A stretch of DNA of 64,000 bases from G965213525 sp965213525. GTDB taxonomy: Bacteria; Actinomycetota; Acidimicrobiia; Acidimicrobiales; Poriferisodalaceae. The stretch is taken from NCBI GenBank assembly GCA_965213525.1, contig OZ243889.1, positions 186,001-250,000 on the forward strand, written 5' to 3'. Position numbers and translations under genes: made by a program. Below, piece after piece: positions 14,625 through 23,228 of the stretch; positions within the stretch are counted from its first letter, which is position 1; each line of letters starts with the position of its first letter. The notes beneath the pieces were generated by a model. It was given only the letters and a program-made list of their open reading frames with translations, was not told the DNA's origin and did not search any database.

Positions 14625-15497
14625 TCAGCCGACGGCTGGCGCGATGGATGCAGCGACCTGATCGGGGTCCTCGAGGGGCCCGAAGTGGGTCAGCTCGGGC
14701 ATGCGCTCGAGTGCGGCGCCCGGGGCCATCGTCGCCACCATCGGCGCCAGGGCCGCCGGGCCCTCGTCGTCGCCGCTGGCCACGACGACGGTCGGCACCT
14801 GGTACCGGTGCAGCTGGTCGAACGCGCCGTTGTCCGACGACTCGAACACCTGGGCCTCGGTCTCGCCCCGACAGGCCAACACGACCCCGCCGGCGGGGTC
14901 ATCGACGAAGCCGTGGTCGACGTAAGCCCGCAGCGAGCGGGGGTCGGCCCGGGCGAAGGGGCCCTTGCCCTCGTAGCGGGCGTAGGCCTCGTCGCGCGAG
15001 TCGAAGTGCTCACGTCGACGACGTGCCCCCTCGGCCAGCGGGGTCGGCTCGTCGGTCTCTCGGGGCGGGAACACGATCGGCTCGAAGAGCCAGGCTGCGC
15101 TGACGGTGCCCGGACGGCGCAGCTCGGCCAGCACGATGGCCGCGCCCCCCATCGACCATCCCGCACAGCGCACCGGGTCGCCGCCGGCGACCTCGTCGAC
15201 GGTCGCGAGCAGGTCGTCGGCCATGCCCGACCACCCGTAGCGCAGATCATCGGGCACCACCGAGGCGCCGTGGCCACGGAAGTCCAGAGCGACGCACGAG
15301 AACCGGTCGGCCAGGGCGTCGGCCACGGGTGCCCAGACCTGACCGTGGAACCCGGTGGCGTGGCACAGCACCAACGTGGGGCCACGCCCGCCGAGATCGT
15401 GCAGGGCGATCTCGACCCCGTCGGTCGACGGCACGAGCTGGCGCCTCGTCGGCTCGTCGGCTCGTCGGCTCGTCGGCTCGTCGGCTCGTCGGCTCAT
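14625..15497 (-). CDS. Alpha/beta hydrolase with octamer-repeat N-terminus
   Basis: A 290-residue alpha/beta hydrolase: LVLCHATGFHGQVWAPVADAL, FRGHGAS, CAGWSMGGAAI with the nucleophilic Ser, and ELTHFGPLEDPDQVA with the catalytic His. The ATG overlaps the stop of the LysM gene (TGATG), so translation may be coupled. The first 20 codons are made of the 8-base repeat described separately and read RRADEPTSRRADEPT. A GTG just after the repeat (LVPSTDGVEIAL) is an alternative start that would remove the repeat from the protein. Substrate unknown. Confidence 0.83.
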   Translation of the reverse strand: MSRRADEPTSRRADEPTRRQLVPSTDGVEIALHDLGGRGPTLVLCHATGFHGQVWAPVADALADRFSCVALDFRGHGASVVPDDLRYGWSGMADDLLATVDEVAGGDPVRCAGWSMGGAAIVLAELRRPGTVSAAWLFEPIVFPPRETDEPTPLAEGARRRREHFDSRDEAYARYEGKGPFARADPRSLRAYVDHGFVDDPAGGVVLACRGETEAQVFESSDNGAFDQLHRYQVPTVVVASGDDEGPAALAPMVATMAPGAALERMPELTHFGPLEDPDQVAASIAPAVG

Positions 15498-15500
15498 CAA
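15445..15500 (-). repeat. Octamer repeat, six exact copies plus one degenerate, at a gene start
   Basis: CTCGTCGG (plus strand) occurs six times in succession, followed by CTCATCAA. It covers the first codons of the hydrolase gene. Eight is not a multiple of three, so gain or loss of one unit would shift the frame between the ATG and the conserved domain. Confidence 0.9.
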
Positions 15501-15916
15501 CTGGAGGTCGGGATGATGAGGACGGTCCCGAGGGGGACGCCGGCCGGGTCGGCCAGCTGGTTCGCCTCGACGATGGCATCGACGGTCGTGCCGTAGCGGC
15601 TGGCCAGGTCATAGAGGATGTCGCCGGGCACGATCTCGTGGGTGATCTGACCCGTCTGAGACGACTCGTCCTCCGCCGCCGGTTCGCCGGACGCCTGCGG
15701 TCGGGGCGCAGAAGCGCCTGCGACGACCTCGGCAGCAGCACGGACCGCCTCGGGGGTCGAGGCGACGACCGGATCGGTGAGATCGACGGCGACGGTGGTC
15801 GGCACGGGTTCGTCGCCCAGCTCGTAGCGATCGACACCGCTGCACCCGGCGCCAGCGGCGGCGACGGCGGCGACGGCGGCGGCGATCCGCAGGGCGATGT
15901 GATGTCGGCCGATCAT
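15497..15916 (-). CDS. LysM-domain lipoprotein
   Basis: A 139-residue secreted protein. A signal peptide with a lipobox-like AAAGAGC lies at residues 20-26. The C-terminal 45 residues form one LysM domain (HEIVPGDILYDLASRYGTTVDAIVEANQL, then GTVLIIP), which binds peptidoglycan GlcNAc chains. The middle is a Pro/Ala/Ser-rich spacer. The ATG at 15916 is chosen because it starts the signal peptide and lies eleven bases after TATGGT (minus strand). It is followed by the coupled hydrolase. A role in attaching a partner to the cell wall is plausible. Confidence 0.83.
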   Translation of the reverse strand: MIGRHHIALRIAAAVAAVAAAGAGCSGVDRYELGDEPVPTTVAVDLTDPVVASTPEAVRAAAEVVAGASAPRPQASGEPAAEDESSQTGQITHEIVPGDILYDLASRYGTTVDAIVEANQLADPAGVPLGTVLIIPTSS

Positions 15917-16075
15917 GACGCCCGGTGACCATACCGCCACGACCCGCTCACCGTGATGACCCACGAAGCGGCCCGCCAGCCGCGCCGGGCAGGTGGTGCG
16001 CCCCTGTGACCGGGCGCGACGGCGTGGGGTCCTCGGTCGTCAGCGATGCGTGGGACAGGAGGCGGCCAGAGGCGC

Positions 16076-16495
16076 TCAACCGTCGTCGGTGGTGCGCTCC
16101 AGGCGCAGCGAGGCGCTGTTCATGCACCAGCGTTCGCCGGTCGACGACGGTCCGTCGTCGAAGACGTGGCCGAGGTGCGCACCACAGCGCCCGCAGGTGG
16201 TCTCGGTGCGGACCATGCCGAAGCTGGTGTCGGTGTGGCGCTCGACGTCAGCGTCGTCGGTCGGTCGGCTGAAGCTCGGCCAGCCGGTGCCCGAGTCGTA
16301 CTTGTCGGTCGAGTCGAACAGCGGCTGGTCACAGACCACGCACCGGTAGGTGCCCAGGTCTTTGGTATCCCAGTACTCCCCGCTGAAGGCCCGTTCGGTG
16401 CCGGCCCGCTGGGTGACCTCCCACTGCTCGGGGGTCAGCCGGTCCCGCAGCCGCTCCGGGTCGGTGTCGACGGTGTGCTCGGTCGCGTCGGTCAT
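16076..16495 (-). CDS. msrB: Peptide-methionine (R)-S-oxide reductase
   Basis: A 139-residue MsrB. The catalytic Cys is in RWCMNSASL, and two CxxC pairs (CVVC and CGRC) bind structural zinc. TGWPSFSRP and VRTETTCGRCGAHLGHVFDDGP are family hallmarks. The enzyme reduces methionine-R-sulfoxide in proteins using thioredoxin. The second Cys usually found near the N-terminal third for disulfide recycling is not obvious; recycling may go through another route. The ATG at 16495 is seven bases after TAGCGT. Confidence 0.95.
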   Translation of the reverse strand: MTDATEHTVDTDPERLRDRLTPEQWEVTQRAGTERAFSGEYWDTKDLGTYRCVVCDQPLFDSTDKYDSGTGWPSFSRPTDDADVERHTDTSFGMVRTETTCGRCGAHLGHVFDDGPSSTGERWCMNSASLRLERTTDDG

Positions 16496-16502
16496 GGCGT
16501 GG

Positions 16503-16508
16503 ACGCTA
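16503..16508 (-). promoter_or_regulatory. -10 box TAGCGT, leaderless start of msrB
   Basis: TAGCGT on the minus strand, seven bases before the ATG at 16495. Confidence 0.5.
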
Positions 16509-16556
16509 ACGCCGGTCTGACTCGTCCCCTCGGCCAGGGTCGGTCAGACTCCATCG

Positions 16557-16928
16557 GTGGAGCGAGCGCGGCGGTCCATCGTCGCCACGGCGGTCATCTC
16601 GCTGCTCGTCTCGGTGCTCGTCCCGGTGGCCTGCTCGGTCGACCACGCCGGGGCGAGCTCGGACGCCCCGTCCGTGGCCGCAGCCCCGCGGGAGCCCGCT
16701 CCTGTCGGTGCGCAGCCCGACGACGCTTCCCGGTCAGAGGACCTCGGCGAGGTGCCAGACGGGGTGGGCAGCATCATCGGCCCGCCCCCAGGGCAGGGCG
16801 TCGAGCCGACCGACGCCGGCGACCGGGGCGGAGCGTTGCAGATCGCCACGTTCGGGCTCGTCGTGGCGGGGGTCGCCGCGATCGGAGCCCTGGTGGTGCG
16901 CGACGCTCGGCGTTCGAGACGCTCGTAG
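16557..16928 (+). CDS. Hypothetical protein with two membrane segments
   Basis: A 123-residue protein. The N-terminus is a signal peptide or anchor (residues 7-26, ending near PVACS, a possible lipobox). A Pro/Asp-rich extracytoplasmic linker follows, then a second hydrophobic helix (IATFGLVVAGVAAIGALVV) and a short basic tail RDARRSRRS, so the C-terminus is cytoplasmic. CAGACT lies six bases before the GTG start, a weaker version of the leaderless box. No enzymatic motif is present. It is divergent from msrB and convergent with the acyl-CoA dehydrogenase gene. Confidence 0.6.
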   Translation: MERARRSIVATAVISLLVSVLVPVACSVDHAGASSDAPSVAAAPREPAPVGAQPDDASRSEDLGEVPDGVGSIIGPPPGQGVEPTDAGDRGGALQIATFGLVVAGVAAIGALVVRDARRSRRS

Positions 16929-16971
16929 CCGGCGAACCCCGGTCCGTCGCCTCGCGGGCAAGACCGATCGG

Positions 16972-18084
16972 TCACCCCGCCGGACGGGGCTCCCGGGGGA
17001 GGCCCAACAGGCGCTCGCCGATGATGTTGCGCTGCACCTGGGACGTGCCGCCGGCGATGCGTGAACCGGGGGCGGCCAACAGCCCGGTCACGTCGGGGCC
17101 CTCCAACATGGCGTCGGCTCCGGCGAGATCGGCACGCAGCTCGGCCTGGTCGAACCCGAGCTCGGTGATCGCCAGCTTCAACAGCGAGGCCGACGTCGAG
17201 GCGCCGCCGACGGCGACACGCTCGGCGACCCTGGTGGTGGCGCTCGCCCGGCAGACCAGGTCGACGAGGCGGTCACGCTGGACGGCGTCGAGATCGTCAC
17301 CGAGGCGGGTGAGCGCATCGAGGCGTCGTTCGAGGCCGACGATGGACGCGCCGATCGAGCCCCGCTCGTCGGTCAGCACCGACATCGCCACGCCCCACCC
17401 GCCGTGCAGCGGGCCGAGCAGGGCGTCAGGGCCGATCCGCACCCCGGTGAGGAACACCTCGTCGAACTCGGCCCCCCCGGTCATCTGGCGCAGGGGCCGA
17501 CACTGCACCCCGGGGGAGGTCATGTCCAACAAGAAGAACGAGATGCCGGCGTGCCGGGGGGCCTCGGGGTCGGTGCGGGCCATGAGGATGCCCATGTCGC
17601 TGACCCGCCCGGCGCTGCACCACACCTTCTGGCCGTCGACCACCCAGCCGTCGCCGTCGGCCACCGCACGGGTGCTGAGCGAGGCGAGATCCGACCCGGC
17701 GCCGGGCTCGCTGAAGAGCTGGCACCACACCAGATCGCCGGCCAGGGTGGGGGGCACGAGGCGGCGCTGGGCCTCGTCGTCGCCGTAGCGCAGCAGCGCA
17801 CCGACGGCGAGGACGTGACCGACCATGTTGAGGAACGGGGGCACGCCGCCGCGGGCGCACTCCTCCAGCCACATCGCCTGGTGGTCGGGGGTGAGGCCGC
17901 GACCACCGAGCTCGGCCGGGCGGTGGATGCCGGCGAGGTGGTGCTCGGCCAGGGTGCGCTGCCAGGCCACGCCCTCATCGCGACGCTCTGGCGGCATGAT
18001 CGCCCCGTAGTCACCCGGGGCGCTGGCGGCGTGCTGGCCCAGGAAGGAACGTGCCTCGGACCGCAGCTCGTCGACGGTGATCAC
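16972..18084 (-). CDS. Acyl-CoA dehydrogenase
   Basis: A 370-residue flavoprotein dehydrogenase. FSEPGAGSDLASL is the central FAD/substrate signature, WVVDGQKVWCSAG follows, and the C-terminus has RIAGGTSQVQRNIIGERLLGLPRE. It introduces the alpha-beta double bond in acyl-CoA. This style (GGTSQVQRNIIGERLLGLP) is typical of actinobacterial FadE proteins, many of which act on sterol-derived acyl-CoAs in pairs; only one gene is present here. The GTG at 18084 is eight bases after TACCGT. The upstream neighbour is map on the same strand. Confidence 0.92.
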   Translation of the reverse strand: MITVDELRSEARSFLGQHAASAPGDYGAIMPPERRDEGVAWQRTLAEHHLAGIHRPAELGGRGLTPDHQAMWLEECARGGVPPFLNMVGHVLAVGALLRYGDDEAQRRLVPPTLAGDLVWCQLFSEPGAGSDLASLSTRAVADGDGWVVDGQKVWCSAGRVSDMGILMARTDPEAPRHAGISFFLLDMTSPGVQCRPLRQMTGGAEFDEVFLTGVRIGPDALLGPLHGGWGVAMSVLTDERGSIGASIVGLERRLDALTRLGDDLDAVQRDRLVDLVCRASATTRVAERVAVGGASTSASLLKLAITELGFDQAELRADLAGADAMLEGPDVTGLLAAPGSRIAGGTSQVQRNIIGERLLGLPREPRPAG

Positions 18085-18092
18085 GCCGAGCA

Positions 18093-18098
18093 ACGGTA
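18093..18098 (-). promoter_or_regulatory. -10 box TACCGT, leaderless start of acyl-CoA dehydrogenase
   Basis: TACCGT on the minus strand, eight bases before the GTG at 18084. Confidence 0.55.
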
Positions 18099-18118
18099 CA
18101 GGGACTCCGTTCGGCCCC

Positions 18119-19078
18119 TCAGATCGCAGGGGCCGAGGCTGGCTCGCTGGCGCCGGCCAGGAAGGGCTGGGCCTCCTCGGGCAGGCGGGTGAGGATCTCG
18201 ACGCCATCGGGACGCACGAGCACCGTGTGCTCGAACTGGGCGGTACGGGACAGGTCGGCGGTGGTGGCGGTCCATCCGTCGTCCCACATCTCGGCCCGGG
18301 GGTTCCCGGCGGTGATCATCGGTTCGATCGTGAAGGTCATGCCCTCTTCGAGCACCGTCGTGGCCCGGGCGTCGTAGTAGTGCGGGATGCTCGGTGCCAT
18401 GTGGAACGTCTCGCCGATGCCGTGCCCGATGAAGTCGCGCACGACGCCGAACCCGTGGCGCTCGGCGTGGTGCTGGATGGCCCGCCCGATCTCGCGCACC
18501 TGAGCGCCCGCCCGCACGACGCCGATGCCGGCGTACATCGCGTCACGGGTCACGTCGACGAGCCGCCGGCTGTCAGCGTCGACCTCGCCCACCAGGAAGG
18601 TCTCGCTGTGATCGCCGTGCACGCCGTCGAGGTAGACGGTGACGTCGCAGTTGACGATGTCGCCGTCCTCGAGGGGGCGGCTGTCGGGGATGCCGTGGCA
18701 GATGACCTCGTTGACCGAGGTGCAGATCGACTTCGGGTAGTTGGGGTGCCCGGTGTAGTTCAACGGACTCGGGTAGGCCCCGTGCTCGATGGCCATCTCG
18801 TGGGCGATGCGATCGAGGTGGTCGGTGGTGACCCCGGGGGCGACCTCGCCGGCGAGGCGAAGCACGATGCGACGGGCCAGCGTGCCGGCGTGGCGCATGC
18901 GCTCGATGACCTCGTCGGTCTTGACCGGCTCGCCGATGACCGCCCCCCGGGTGCCCGTGAGGGCGTAGTCGGGGCGCGCGACGCCACCTGGCACCGGGCG
19001 GGGCGGGCTGACCAGCCCGGCACGCACCGGTCGCGCCGGTGGCGTGAACCGTGCTCGACGCTTCTTGCGCTTGGCCAT
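18119..19078 (-). CDS. map: Type I methionine aminopeptidase with N-terminal extension
   Basis: A 319-residue metalloaminopeptidase that removes initiator Met. The dinuclear metal ligands are visible in NCDVTVYLDGVHGDHSETF, GHGIGETFHMAPSIPHYY, MTFTIEPMI and QFEHTVLV. It has a roughly 40-residue basic and Pro-rich N-terminal extension (KRKKRRARFTPPARPVRAG, PPRPVPGG) like mycobacterial MapB, in which PxxP-type segments are thought to bind the ribosome. The ATG at 19078 is six bases after TAGGCT. Around 50 residues before the catalytic domain are lineage-specific. Confidence 0.95.
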   Translation of the reverse strand: MAKRKKRRARFTPPARPVRAGLVSPPRPVPGGVARPDYALTGTRGAVIGEPVKTDEVIERMRHAGTLARRIVLRLAGEVAPGVTTDHLDRIAHEMAIEHGAYPSPLNYTGHPNYPKSICTSVNEVICHGIPDSRPLEDGDIVNCDVTVYLDGVHGDHSETFLVGEVDADSRRLVDVTRDAMYAGIGVVRAGAQVREIGRAIQHHAERHGFGVVRDFIGHGIGETFHMAPSIPHYYDARATTVLEEGMTFTIEPMITAGNPRAEMWDDGWTATTADLSRTAQFEHTVLVRPDGVEILTRLPEEAQPFLAGASEPASAPAI

Positions 19079-19084
19079 CGGCTC

Positions 19085-19090
19085 AGCCTA
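19085..19090 (-). promoter_or_regulatory. -10 box TAGGCT, leaderless start of map
   Basis: TAGGCT on the minus strand, six bases before the ATG at 19078. Confidence 0.5.
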
Positions 19091-19105
19091 CCGACCCCGC
19101 CGTGC

Positions 19106-20542
19106 TCAGCCGCTGGCGTCGGAGTCGCCCAGCAGGGCGCGATCGCCCGCGCCGGGGGGAGCGGCCGCCAGTGCGATCCAAGAGCCCTCGGCGGCACCCA
19201 CCTCGAGGTCGACGGCGTCACCGAAGGGCCAGACCCGCCCGTCGGTGGTGAGGATCCAGTACCCCTCGCCCGTGGTGGTCGTCGCGATCGCCGCCCCCTG
19301 GCGGGGGTCACAGAGCCCGGCCGACTGCACCGAGCCGTGCCAGTCGACATCGCCGAACGGGTACACCCCGCCCCGGTCGTTCAACAGCCAGTACCCCCGG
19401 GCATCACCCGGCACGCCGACGGCCCGTACCTCGTCGTCGACGCCAGAGCCCGGGAGCGACCCGTGGAAGGGGGCGTCGCCGAAGGCGAACACGCCGCCGT
19501 CACGGGCGACGAGCAGGTAGCCGTCGCCCGAGGTCGTGGGGACCATCCCGGTCACCGGTTCGTTGAGCGCCACCCCGCCCATCGAGCCGAGGAACCTCGA
19601 CGCGCCGAAGGCGAACACCCCGCCGTCGGCGGCGACCATCCAGTAGCCGTCGCCGGCCGGGGTCGCCGCCATCGACACGATCGGCTCGTTGAGGGGGATC
19701 GAACCCAAGGACCCCCAGAACTCGGCGTCGCCGAAGCTGAAGACCCCGCCATCAGCAGCGATCATCCAGTACCCCTGACCCGTCGCGGTGGGGGTCAACG
19801 CCAGCACCGGGCCGTTGAGCTCGACGCCGGACATGTCGCCGTGGTGCTCGGCGAGGCCGGTGGCGGTGACCTCCCCGGTCGCCGAGGCGAGCCAGGCCCC
19901 GTCGAAGGCGTCGTCATCGGGCCGGCGGGGCGGGTTGCGACTCCACACGCAGTGGTCGCCGACCTCCAGGCCCTGGGCCGTGCGCAGGCTGGGCCACGGG
20001 TTGATGTCGGTGCCGTCGGGCCGGGTGATCTCGAAGTGCACGTGAGGGGGCGTGGTCTCGGCGTTGCCGCTGTCGCCCAAGTAGCCGAGCAGCTCACCGG
20101 CGCTGACCTCGGTGCCCACCTCGATGCCCTCGGCAAGGATCCACTCCGGTGGGTTCGTGCCGTCGTCGGTGCCCGGCGAGTCGTTGTTGAGGTGGGCGTA
20201 GGTGTACTCCCACCCGTCGTCGTCGGCCATGACGACGAAGTTGCCCGCCAGGCCACGATCGAGCGTCGACGCCCGCACCACCGTGCCGTCGGCGGCGGCG
20301 ACGAGGGGCGTCAGGCGATCGGCGAAGACGTCGGTGCCGGCGTGCTGGCGGGTCCCCCCGCCGCGGGGGGCGAGGAAGTCGGGCCGGTAGGTGTGGGGCC
20401 CGTCGACGGGGAAGGTGATCGGCCGCACCTGGGTGATGCGGTTCGGCGAGGTGGTCTGGGCCGCACCGGGTGGCGCCGCCATCGTCGCAGCGATCAGCGC
20501 AGCGACGACCACGAGCGCCCGGACGGTGCGGTGCGTGCCCAT
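19106..20542 (-). CDS. Secreted M23 (LytM-type) peptidase with beta-propeller-like repeats
   Basis: A 478-residue secreted protein. A signal peptide (residues 1-28) precedes an M23 domain at about 40-200 with zinc motifs HAGTDVFADR and PHVHFEI. Then come five to six repeats of the pattern GYWMIAADGGVFSFGDAxFxGSLG (about 250-460), as in many Acidimicrobiia exported proteins, probably forming a propeller-like binding module. M23 enzymes cut peptide cross-links in peptidoglycan. It is a paralogue of the gene 50 bases upstream, with the same architecture. The ATG at 20542 is preceded by GAGGTG. The pair is probably co-transcribed. Confidence 0.88.
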   Translation of the reverse strand: MGTHRTVRALVVVAALIAATMAAPPGAAQTTSPNRITQVRPITFPVDGPHTYRPDFLAPRGGGTRQHAGTDVFADRLTPLVAAADGTVVRASTLDRGLAGNFVVMADDDGWEYTYAHLNNDSPGTDDGTNPPEWILAEGIEVGTEVSAGELLGYLGDSGNAETTPPHVHFEITRPDGTDINPWPSLRTAQGLEVGDHCVWSRNPPRRPDDDAFDGAWLASATGEVTATGLAEHHGDMSGVELNGPVLALTPTATGQGYWMIAADGGVFSFGDAEFWGSLGSIPLNEPIVSMAATPAGDGYWMVAADGGVFAFGASRFLGSMGGVALNEPVTGMVPTTSGDGYLLVARDGGVFAFGDAPFHGSLPGSGVDDEVRAVGVPGDARGYWLLNDRGGVYPFGDVDWHGSVQSAGLCDPRQGAAIATTTTGEGYWILTTDGRVWPFGDAVDLEVGAAEGSWIALAAAPPGAGDRALLGDSDASG

Positions 20543-20591
20543 CACCTCACGCTGCCAGGTCGTCCGTCCTCGGTGGTGGAACCCGGCGAGC

Positions 20592-22115
20592 TCAGGGCGA
20601 CGCCGGATCGTCGTCGGGGCCGTCGACGCCGAGGCGCACGGCGAGGTCGATGGCGGTGGCCCCGTCGTCGAGCTCGGCGGCGGGCAGGGCCCGGGCGTCG
20701 CCGAAGCCGAAGGTCCTCCCGTCGTCACCGAGCACCCAGTACCCCTCGCCGGTGCCCGACACCCGCAACGACACCGCGGTCGGCTCCTCACAGAGCGCCA
20801 GCCCGGGCAGCGAACCGTGGAAGTCGACGCCGAAGGAGAACACCCCGCCGTCAGCGGCGTAGAGCCAGTAGCCCGAGCCGTCGGGGTGCACCGCCATGGA
20901 GACCACGGGGGCGGCCAGGGTCATCGACCCCGTCGACCCCAGGAACGGGGCGTCACCGAAGGTGAACACCCCGCCGTCGGCGGCCACCAGGAAGTAGCCC
21001 TCGCCGGTCGCTGTCGGCGCCATCGAGATGACCGGAGCGTTGAGCGGCGTGGCGCCCATCGACCCGAGGAACGGAGCGTCGAAGGCGAAGACGCCGCCGT
21101 CGTCGGCCACCAGCCAGTAGCCCGTGCCGTCGGGCTCGGGCGCCAGCTCGAGCACCGGGCCGTTCAGCTCGAAGCCCGACATGTCGCCGCGAGCCTCGGC
21201 GTCACCGAAGGGGTGGACCTCGCCGCGGGCGTCGACGATCCAGTACCCCTCGCCGCTCGGGGTGGCCCGGATGGCCACGGGCTCGGTCATCACGCCGAGG
21301 GTGGCCAGATCGCCGAGGTGGGGGGCGTCGAGGCCGCTGACGGTGCCGTCGTCGGCCAGCACCCACGCCCCCCGGGCCGAGGCCGGCGAGGGGGTGGGAT
21401 CGGGCACCGTCGGCTCGCCGCAGCGCAACCCGGGTGCGGGTGCCGGTGCGGGTGGGGGCACGAGGCAGGAGCCGTCGTCGTCCTGGCGCTCGATGCCGGC
21501 TTCGGCGCCCCCACCGTCGGGTTCTGGGCGGCAGAGGCTCTGGCGCAGGGCGGCGTCGACCGAGGGGGTGGGGTTGATCCACAGGCCGTCGGGTCGCCGA
21601 AGCTCGAAGTGCAGGTGGGCGCCGGCGTGCTCGGCGTTGCCGCTGTCGCCGACGTAGGCGATGCGCTGACCGGCGACCACGCAGTCGCCCTTCTGGAGAC
21701 CGCCGTGGAAGGCCTGGTCGCGGTCGTTGGCGCCGTCGTCGGTGCCCGGCGAGTCGTTGTTGAGGTGCAGGTACCGGTATTCCCACCCGTCGTCGTCGGT
21801 GAGGATCAGGTAGTTGTCGCCGGCCGTGTCGGGGCCCGGGTACCTCAGGCGGGTGATGCAGCCGTCGGCGGCGGCGACGACCGGGGTGAGCTTGTCGGCC
21901 ATGAAGTCGACGCCGACGTGTCGCCGGCCGCCGCCGCGGGGGGAGAGCCAGGTGTCGGTGTAGCGGTTGTCCCCGTCGACGGGGAACACGATCGGGCGCA
22001 CCTCGCCGCCACGTTCGACCACGGTGTCAGGGGCACCGGTCCACGCCGCCGCCGGCGCGGACAGCGCCGCAACGATCGACAACATCGCCGTCACGGCCCA
22101 CGTGCGCTTCGTCAT
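20592..22115 (-). CDS. Secreted M23 (LytM-type) peptidase with beta-propeller-like repeats, paralogue
   Basis: A 507-residue paralogue of the downstream gene. Signal peptide, then M23 domain with HVGVDFMADK and AHLHFELRRPDG, a Cys-containing Pro-rich linker (VPPPAPAPAPG), and repeats GYWLVADDGGVFAFDAPFLGS and similar. Shared phrases such as NNDSPGTDDG and FPVDG show that the two arose by duplication. CACATT lies eight bases before the ATG at 22115, a possible leaderless box. The repeats may bind glycan or protein at the cell surface; this is inference. Confidence 0.88.
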   Translation of the reverse strand: MTKRTWAVTAMLSIVAALSAPAAAWTGAPDTVVERGGEVRPIVFPVDGDNRYTDTWLSPRGGGRRHVGVDFMADKLTPVVAAADGCITRLRYPGPDTAGDNYLILTDDDGWEYRYLHLNNDSPGTDDGANDRDQAFHGGLQKGDCVVAGQRIAYVGDSGNAEHAGAHLHFELRRPDGLWINPTPSVDAALRQSLCRPEPDGGGAEAGIERQDDDGSCLVPPPAPAPAPGLRCGEPTVPDPTPSPASARGAWVLADDGTVSGLDAPHLGDLATLGVMTEPVAIRATPSGEGYWIVDARGEVHPFGDAEARGDMSGFELNGPVLELAPEPDGTGYWLVADDGGVFAFDAPFLGSMGATPLNAPVISMAPTATGEGYFLVAADGGVFTFGDAPFLGSTGSMTLAAPVVSMAVHPDGSGYWLYAADGGVFSFGVDFHGSLPGLALCEEPTAVSLRVSGTGEGYWVLGDDGRTFGFGDARALPAAELDDGATAIDLAVRLGVDGPDDDPASP

Positions 22116-22168
22116 GTGTTCGCAATGTGGTGCGTCGGCGGCCGAGTTGCAAGGCGCCCCCCGGCGGA

Positions 22169-23065
22169 TCAGCCCGAGAAGGCCTTCATCATGGCGGCGA
22201 ACTCGTCTCCCGGCCCGCTCGGGATCGTGTAGCCCGACGGGTCGCGGATGTCGTCGAAGCGGTCCCGCACCTCCTCCACGGTCAGCTCGCCCGAGGCGAT
22301 GCCTTCGGTCATCCCGATGAAGAACCGGGCGACCCGGCCGCCTCCGACGGAGTAGATCTCGCCGGTGACGGGGCAGTCCTCGTGGGCCAGCCAACCCACC
22401 ACGGGTGCCACGGTGGCGGGGTCGAGCTTGTCGGCGAGCGGGCCGAGGATGTCCTCGGTCATGCGGGTGCGGGCGACCGGTGCGATGGCGTTGGCCTTGA
22501 TGCCGTACTTCGCGCCCTCGGCGGCCATGACCCGGGTGAGCCCGACCAGGCCCATCTTGGCCGCCCCGTAGTTGGCCTGGCCGAAGTTGCCGAGGATCCC
22601 CGAGTTCGACGAGGTGTTGATGACCCGTCCGTAGCTCTGCTCCCGCATGTGGGACCAGGCCGGGCGGGTCACGTAGAACGCCCCCTTGAGGTGCACGTCG
22701 ATGACCGGGGTCAACAGGTCGTCGGTGAGGTTGTGGAACGTCTTGTCGCGCAGGATGCCGGCGTTGTTGACCACGATGTCGATGCGCTCGAACGCCTCGA
22801 GCGCGGTGGCGACGATGGCCTCGCCGCCCTCGGGGGTGGCGACGGAGTTGTGGTCGGCGACGGCGATGCCCCCGGCGGCCTCGATCTCGTCGACGACGGC
22901 CTGGGCCGCGCTGGCGTCGCTGCCGCTGCCGTCGACGCTGCCCCCGAGATCGTTGACCACGACGCGTGCGCCCCGGGCGGCGAGCAACAGGGCGTGCTCA
23001 CGGCCGAGCCCCCCGCCGGCCCCGGTGATGATCGCCACCTTGTTGTCGTAGCCGAGATCCGCCAT
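22169..23065 (-). CDS. SDR oxidoreductase (3-hydroxyacyl-CoA dehydrogenase / HSD17B4-like)
   Basis: A 298-residue short-chain dehydrogenase. TGAGGGLGREHALLLA is the NAD-binding turn, NNAGILRDKTFHNL follows, and the catalytic Ser...Tyr-x-x-x-Lys is in NTSSNSGILGNFGQANYGAAKMG. The GGxxGREHA style and the SVDGSG insert are those of the dehydrogenase part of peroxisomal-type multifunctional enzyme 2, which oxidises 3-hydroxyacyl-CoA. The C-terminal 60 residues are longer than a bare SDR. AGGAGC lies ten bases before the ATG at 23065, and TAGCCT at 23116-23121 is a possible -10 box, so this gene has a leader. Confidence 0.9.
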   Translation of the reverse strand: MADLGYDNKVAIITGAGGGLGREHALLLAARGARVVVNDLGGSVDGSGSDASAAQAVVDEIEAAGGIAVADHNSVATPEGGEAIVATALEAFERIDIVVNNAGILRDKTFHNLTDDLLTPVIDVHLKGAFYVTRPAWSHMREQSYGRVINTSSNSGILGNFGQANYGAAKMGLVGLTRVMAAEGAKYGIKANAIAPVARTRMTEDILGPLADKLDPATVAPVVGWLAHEDCPVTGEIYSVGGGRVARFFIGMTEGIASGELTVEEVRDRFDDIRDPSGYTIPSGPGDEFAAMMKAFSG

Positions 23066-23228
23066 CGTTCGTGCGCTCCTGGGGTCGGGGGTGGGGGCCA
23101 CAGAGGCCGGCCGAGAGGCTAGGGGCCCGCCCCCGACCCCACCGCATCTCCACCGGTGCGTCGCCGCGGCCCGCCGGCCCGCCGGCGCTCGCCACCTCGA
23201 CGACCACCCCGGGCCCATCGACGGAGCG

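Noticed and set aside
18077..20965. Very long plus-strand open frame opposite map and the M23 genes
   Set aside because: High GC in third codon position leaves antisense frames open. The sequence is Arg/Val/Gly/Asp low complexity without motifs, while the minus strand encodes clear families.
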